Assembly (NCBI GenBank): GCA_025462785.1
Contig: JAOAPG010000326.1
Span: forward strand, 1 to 8,393
Length of the DNA stretch: 8,393 nt
Origin: Acidobacteriaceae bacterium
GTDB taxonomy: Bacteria; Acidobacteriota; Terriglobia; Terriglobales; Acidobacteriaceae
Direction of reading: 5' to 3'
Below are positions 6,925 to 8,393 of the stretch, in pieces (position 1 is the stretch's first letter; every line of letters begins with the position of its first letter). The translations under genes and the position numbers were made by a program. The notes below the pieces were generated by a model. The model ran no database searches and had not been told where the DNA came from. It was given only the letters and a program-made list of their open reading frames with translations.

Positions 6925-8304
6925 ATGTACCCCGAACTGCAAAAAGAAATTTCAACGTTTGAAAAACGCACGCCCAAGTCGGCGGAGGCCCATAAGAAAA
7001 ACCTGAAACGTATTCCGCTGGGAGTTGCCAGCAACTACCGCGCTTACGATCCATATCCGATTTTTGTCAAAGATGCTAGCGGAAGCAAGTTCCGCGACCT
7101 CGACGGGAACGAATACATCGACCACAATCTAACTTTCGGCGCGCTCATGGCTGGACACTGTCATCCTGCAGTGATGAAGGCGGTCGAAAAGCGGCTCACC
7201 ACAGGAACCATGTACGGAATGCCGCATGATATGGAGTGGGAACTGGCGGAAGAGATTTGCCAGCGCTTCCCAATCGAAATGGTGCGCTTCGGCAATAGCG
7301 GCACGGAAGCGACGATGCACGCGGTTCGTCTCGCTCGCGCTGCTACTGGTCGCGACAAGATTCTGAAGTTCGAAGGCGCTTACCACGGACTGCATGACGC
7401 AGCGTTGGTCAGCGTTAAGCCACACGCTCCAGATTACGGCGATATCAATGCTCCGACGTCAGTTACCGGGGGACTCGGCGTGCCCAAGGCGAGTCTTGAA
7501 AACGTAACCATCGCAACGTTTAACGATCTCGCCAGCGTTGAAAACCGCTTCAAGCAATTTCCCGGGCAAATCGCCGCGATCATTCTCGAACCGATTTTGA
7601 TGAACGTAGGTCTTTGCATGCCGAAGCCGGGCTTCTTGCAGGGACTCCGAGAGATCGCAACCAAAAACGGCGCACTGCTGATTTTCGACGAAGTGAAAAC
7701 TGGCGCGAAACTTGGCTGGGGAGGCGCTTCGGAATACTTTAACGTGAAGCCGGATATGATCTGCCTGGCGAAATCAATCGGCGGTGGATTACCACTCGCT
7801 GCGTTTGGAACCAGCAAGGCCGTGATGAGCCTCATCTCGGATCACAAAGTTTTTCACGGCGGAACTTACAACACGAATCCGGTATCGATGGCCGCCGGAC
7901 TCGCGACCTTCCGCGAAGTCCTGACGCGTGAGAATTACGCGCACGTCGAGAAACTGAGCAGCAAGCTGACTGAAGGGTATCGCAAGACTGTCGCCAAGGT
8001 TGGACTGCAAGGCTACATCGTGAGTGCTGGCGCGAATGGCGCGCTGATGCTTTATCCAAAAGAAATTGTCAATTACCGCGATTGGGAAAAAATCGACGTC
8101 GATCTATGGCGCCTCTACTGGTTCGGCATGGTGAATCGCGGAGTCATGGCACAGCCCTACTGGTGGGACGAGCAGTGGACGATTTCTGTCCAGCACACCG
8201 AGGCCGATATCGATAAGCACCTTGCGGCTTTCGCGGACGTAGCGCCATTGCTTGCGAAGGCTCAGCAAGAGCGCACGGAGCCGGTCGGCGTGGCTACACA
8301 CTAA
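6925..8304 (+). CDS. class III PLP aminotransferase, glutamate-1-semialdehyde-aminomutase-like
   Basis: A 459-residue fold-type I, class III PLP enzyme of the HemL-like branch. Visible landmarks: FRDLDGNEYIDHNLTFGAL and GHCHPAV (about 56-83), the phosphate-binding SGTEA (125-129), Y153-H154-G155 stacking on PLP, D255 in LLIFDEV contacting the pyridine nitrogen, the Schiff-base lysine K283 in CLAKSIGGGLP, and T314 in HGGTYNTNPVSMAAG. It is somewhat longer than typical HemL (about 430), lacks the usual GVNSPVR start (it has GVASNYR) and has DEVKTG where HemL has DEVMTG. A housekeeping HemL is therefore unlikely; HemL-like relatives include D-phenylglycine and beta-phenylalanine aminotransferases. 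No signal peptide is seen, so it should be cytoplasmic. It lies between the receptor and a probable amino acid permease (19 bp to the latter), which points to amino acid or amine catabolism. Fold and cofactor are secure; the substrate is inference. Confidence 0.9.
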   Translation: MYPELQKEISTFEKRTPKSAEAHKKNLKRIPLGVASNYRAYDPYPIFVKDASGSKFRDLDGNEYIDHNLTFGALMAGHCHPAVMKAVEKRLTTGTMYGMPHDMEWELAEEICQRFPIEMVRFGNSGTEATMHAVRLARAATGRDKILKFEGAYHGLHDAALVSVKPHAPDYGDINAPTSVTGGLGVPKASLENVTIATFNDLASVENRFKQFPGQIAAIILEPILMNVGLCMPKPGFLQGLREIATKNGALLIFDEVKTGAKLGWGGASEYFNVKPDMICLAKSIGGGLPLAAFGTSKAVMSLISDHKVFHGGTYNTNPVSMAAGLATFREVLTRENYAHVEKLSSKLTEGYRKTVAKVGLQGYIVSAGANGALMLYPKEIVNYRDWEKIDVDLWRLYWFGMVNRGVMAQPYWWDEQWTISVQHTEADIDKHLAAFADVAPLLAKAQQERTEPVGVATH

Positions 8305-8313
8305 GGGCCCCGG

Positions 8314-8317
8314 GGAG
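8314..8317 (+). promoter_or_regulatory. ribosome binding site for the edge gene
   Basis: GGAG within CGGGGAGA is followed by AACGAT and TTG 8324. The spacing of 6 nt equals that of the amidohydrolase TTG start. Confidence 0.5.
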
Positions 8318-8323
8318 AACGAT

Positions 8324-8393
8324 TTGTCCGTTGATGTATCTGCCAAGGAACAACAGGCTGCGCAGCCGCACCTGAAGCGCGTTCTCGGCCGCT
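8324..8393 (+). CDS. probable APC-family amino acid permease, N-terminal fragment
   Basis: Only the first 23 codons are in the window: TTG, then a polar N-terminus (MSVDVSAKEQQAAQ) and PHLKRVLGR, running open off the right edge. A polar tail leading into L-x-R-x-LG just before the first membrane helix is typical of APC-superfamily amino acid transporters, where a W-D-L-like segment and a GxGxxIGxGIF helix usually follow. Those parts are beyond the window, so the family call rests on a short motif. The gene starts 19 bp after the aminotransferase stop, with a good ribosome binding site and no terminator between, so co-transcription is likely. The only ATG nearby (8334) is in another frame and reaches a stop within the window. 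Confidence 0.55.
   Translation, partial: MSVDVSAKEQQAAQPHLKRVLGR

Noticed and set aside
7434..7835. 133-codon minus strand reading frame
   Set aside because: Antisense to the catalytic core of the aminotransferase; a shadow of biased codon use.
8305..8317. GGGCCCCGGGG after the aminotransferase stop as a terminator
   Set aside because: It is a short self-complementary GC run with no room for a loop and no T-run, and it includes the next gene's ribosome binding site.

Overview
The window looks like an accessory metabolic locus of an Acidobacteriota bacterium (Terriglobia-like). The main reason is the very long TonB-dependent receptor, which starts with a carboxypeptidase-regulatory-like domain and ends in the Phe-terminated barrel typical of that phylum. 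Base composition is moderately GC-rich and even across the window. No rRNA, tRNA, CRISPR array, insertion sequence or phage gene was seen.

Layout from left to right: (1) the 3' end of a SnoaL/NTF2-like protein on the + strand (1-210). (2) A two-gene minus-strand unit converging on it: a MerR-XRE-cupin regulator (2036-2833), then 21 bp downstream a secreted YtcJ-type amidohydrolase (263-2014). (3) A compact divergent control region (2834-2996) with one candidate promoter per strand and several inverted repeats. The best repeat is a perfect 8+8 bp dyad over the -10/start region of the + strand promoter. (4) A + strand series: TonB-dependent receptor (2997-6845), a UUCG-loop hairpin (6855-6880), a class III PLP aminotransferase of the glutamate-1-semialdehyde-aminomutase type (6925-8304), and the first 23 codons of what looks like an APC-family amino acid permease (8324 to the right edge).

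The genes read as one uptake-and-catabolism module for an amino-acid- or amine-containing compound. The receptor would bring it through the outer membrane, the exported amidohydrolase would cleave an amide-like bond, the permease would carry the amino compound through the inner membrane, and the aminotransferase would deaminate it in the cytoplasm. The regulator sits back to back with the receptor, where it could control both strands. The families are recognised from sequence; the substrate and the wiring are inference.

Two of the genes (amidohydrolase and permease) appear to start at TTG, each with a GGAG ribosome binding site 6 nt upstream. The large receptor's longest reading frame begins at a TTG inside the promoter/operator region, so its start is placed at ATG 2997.
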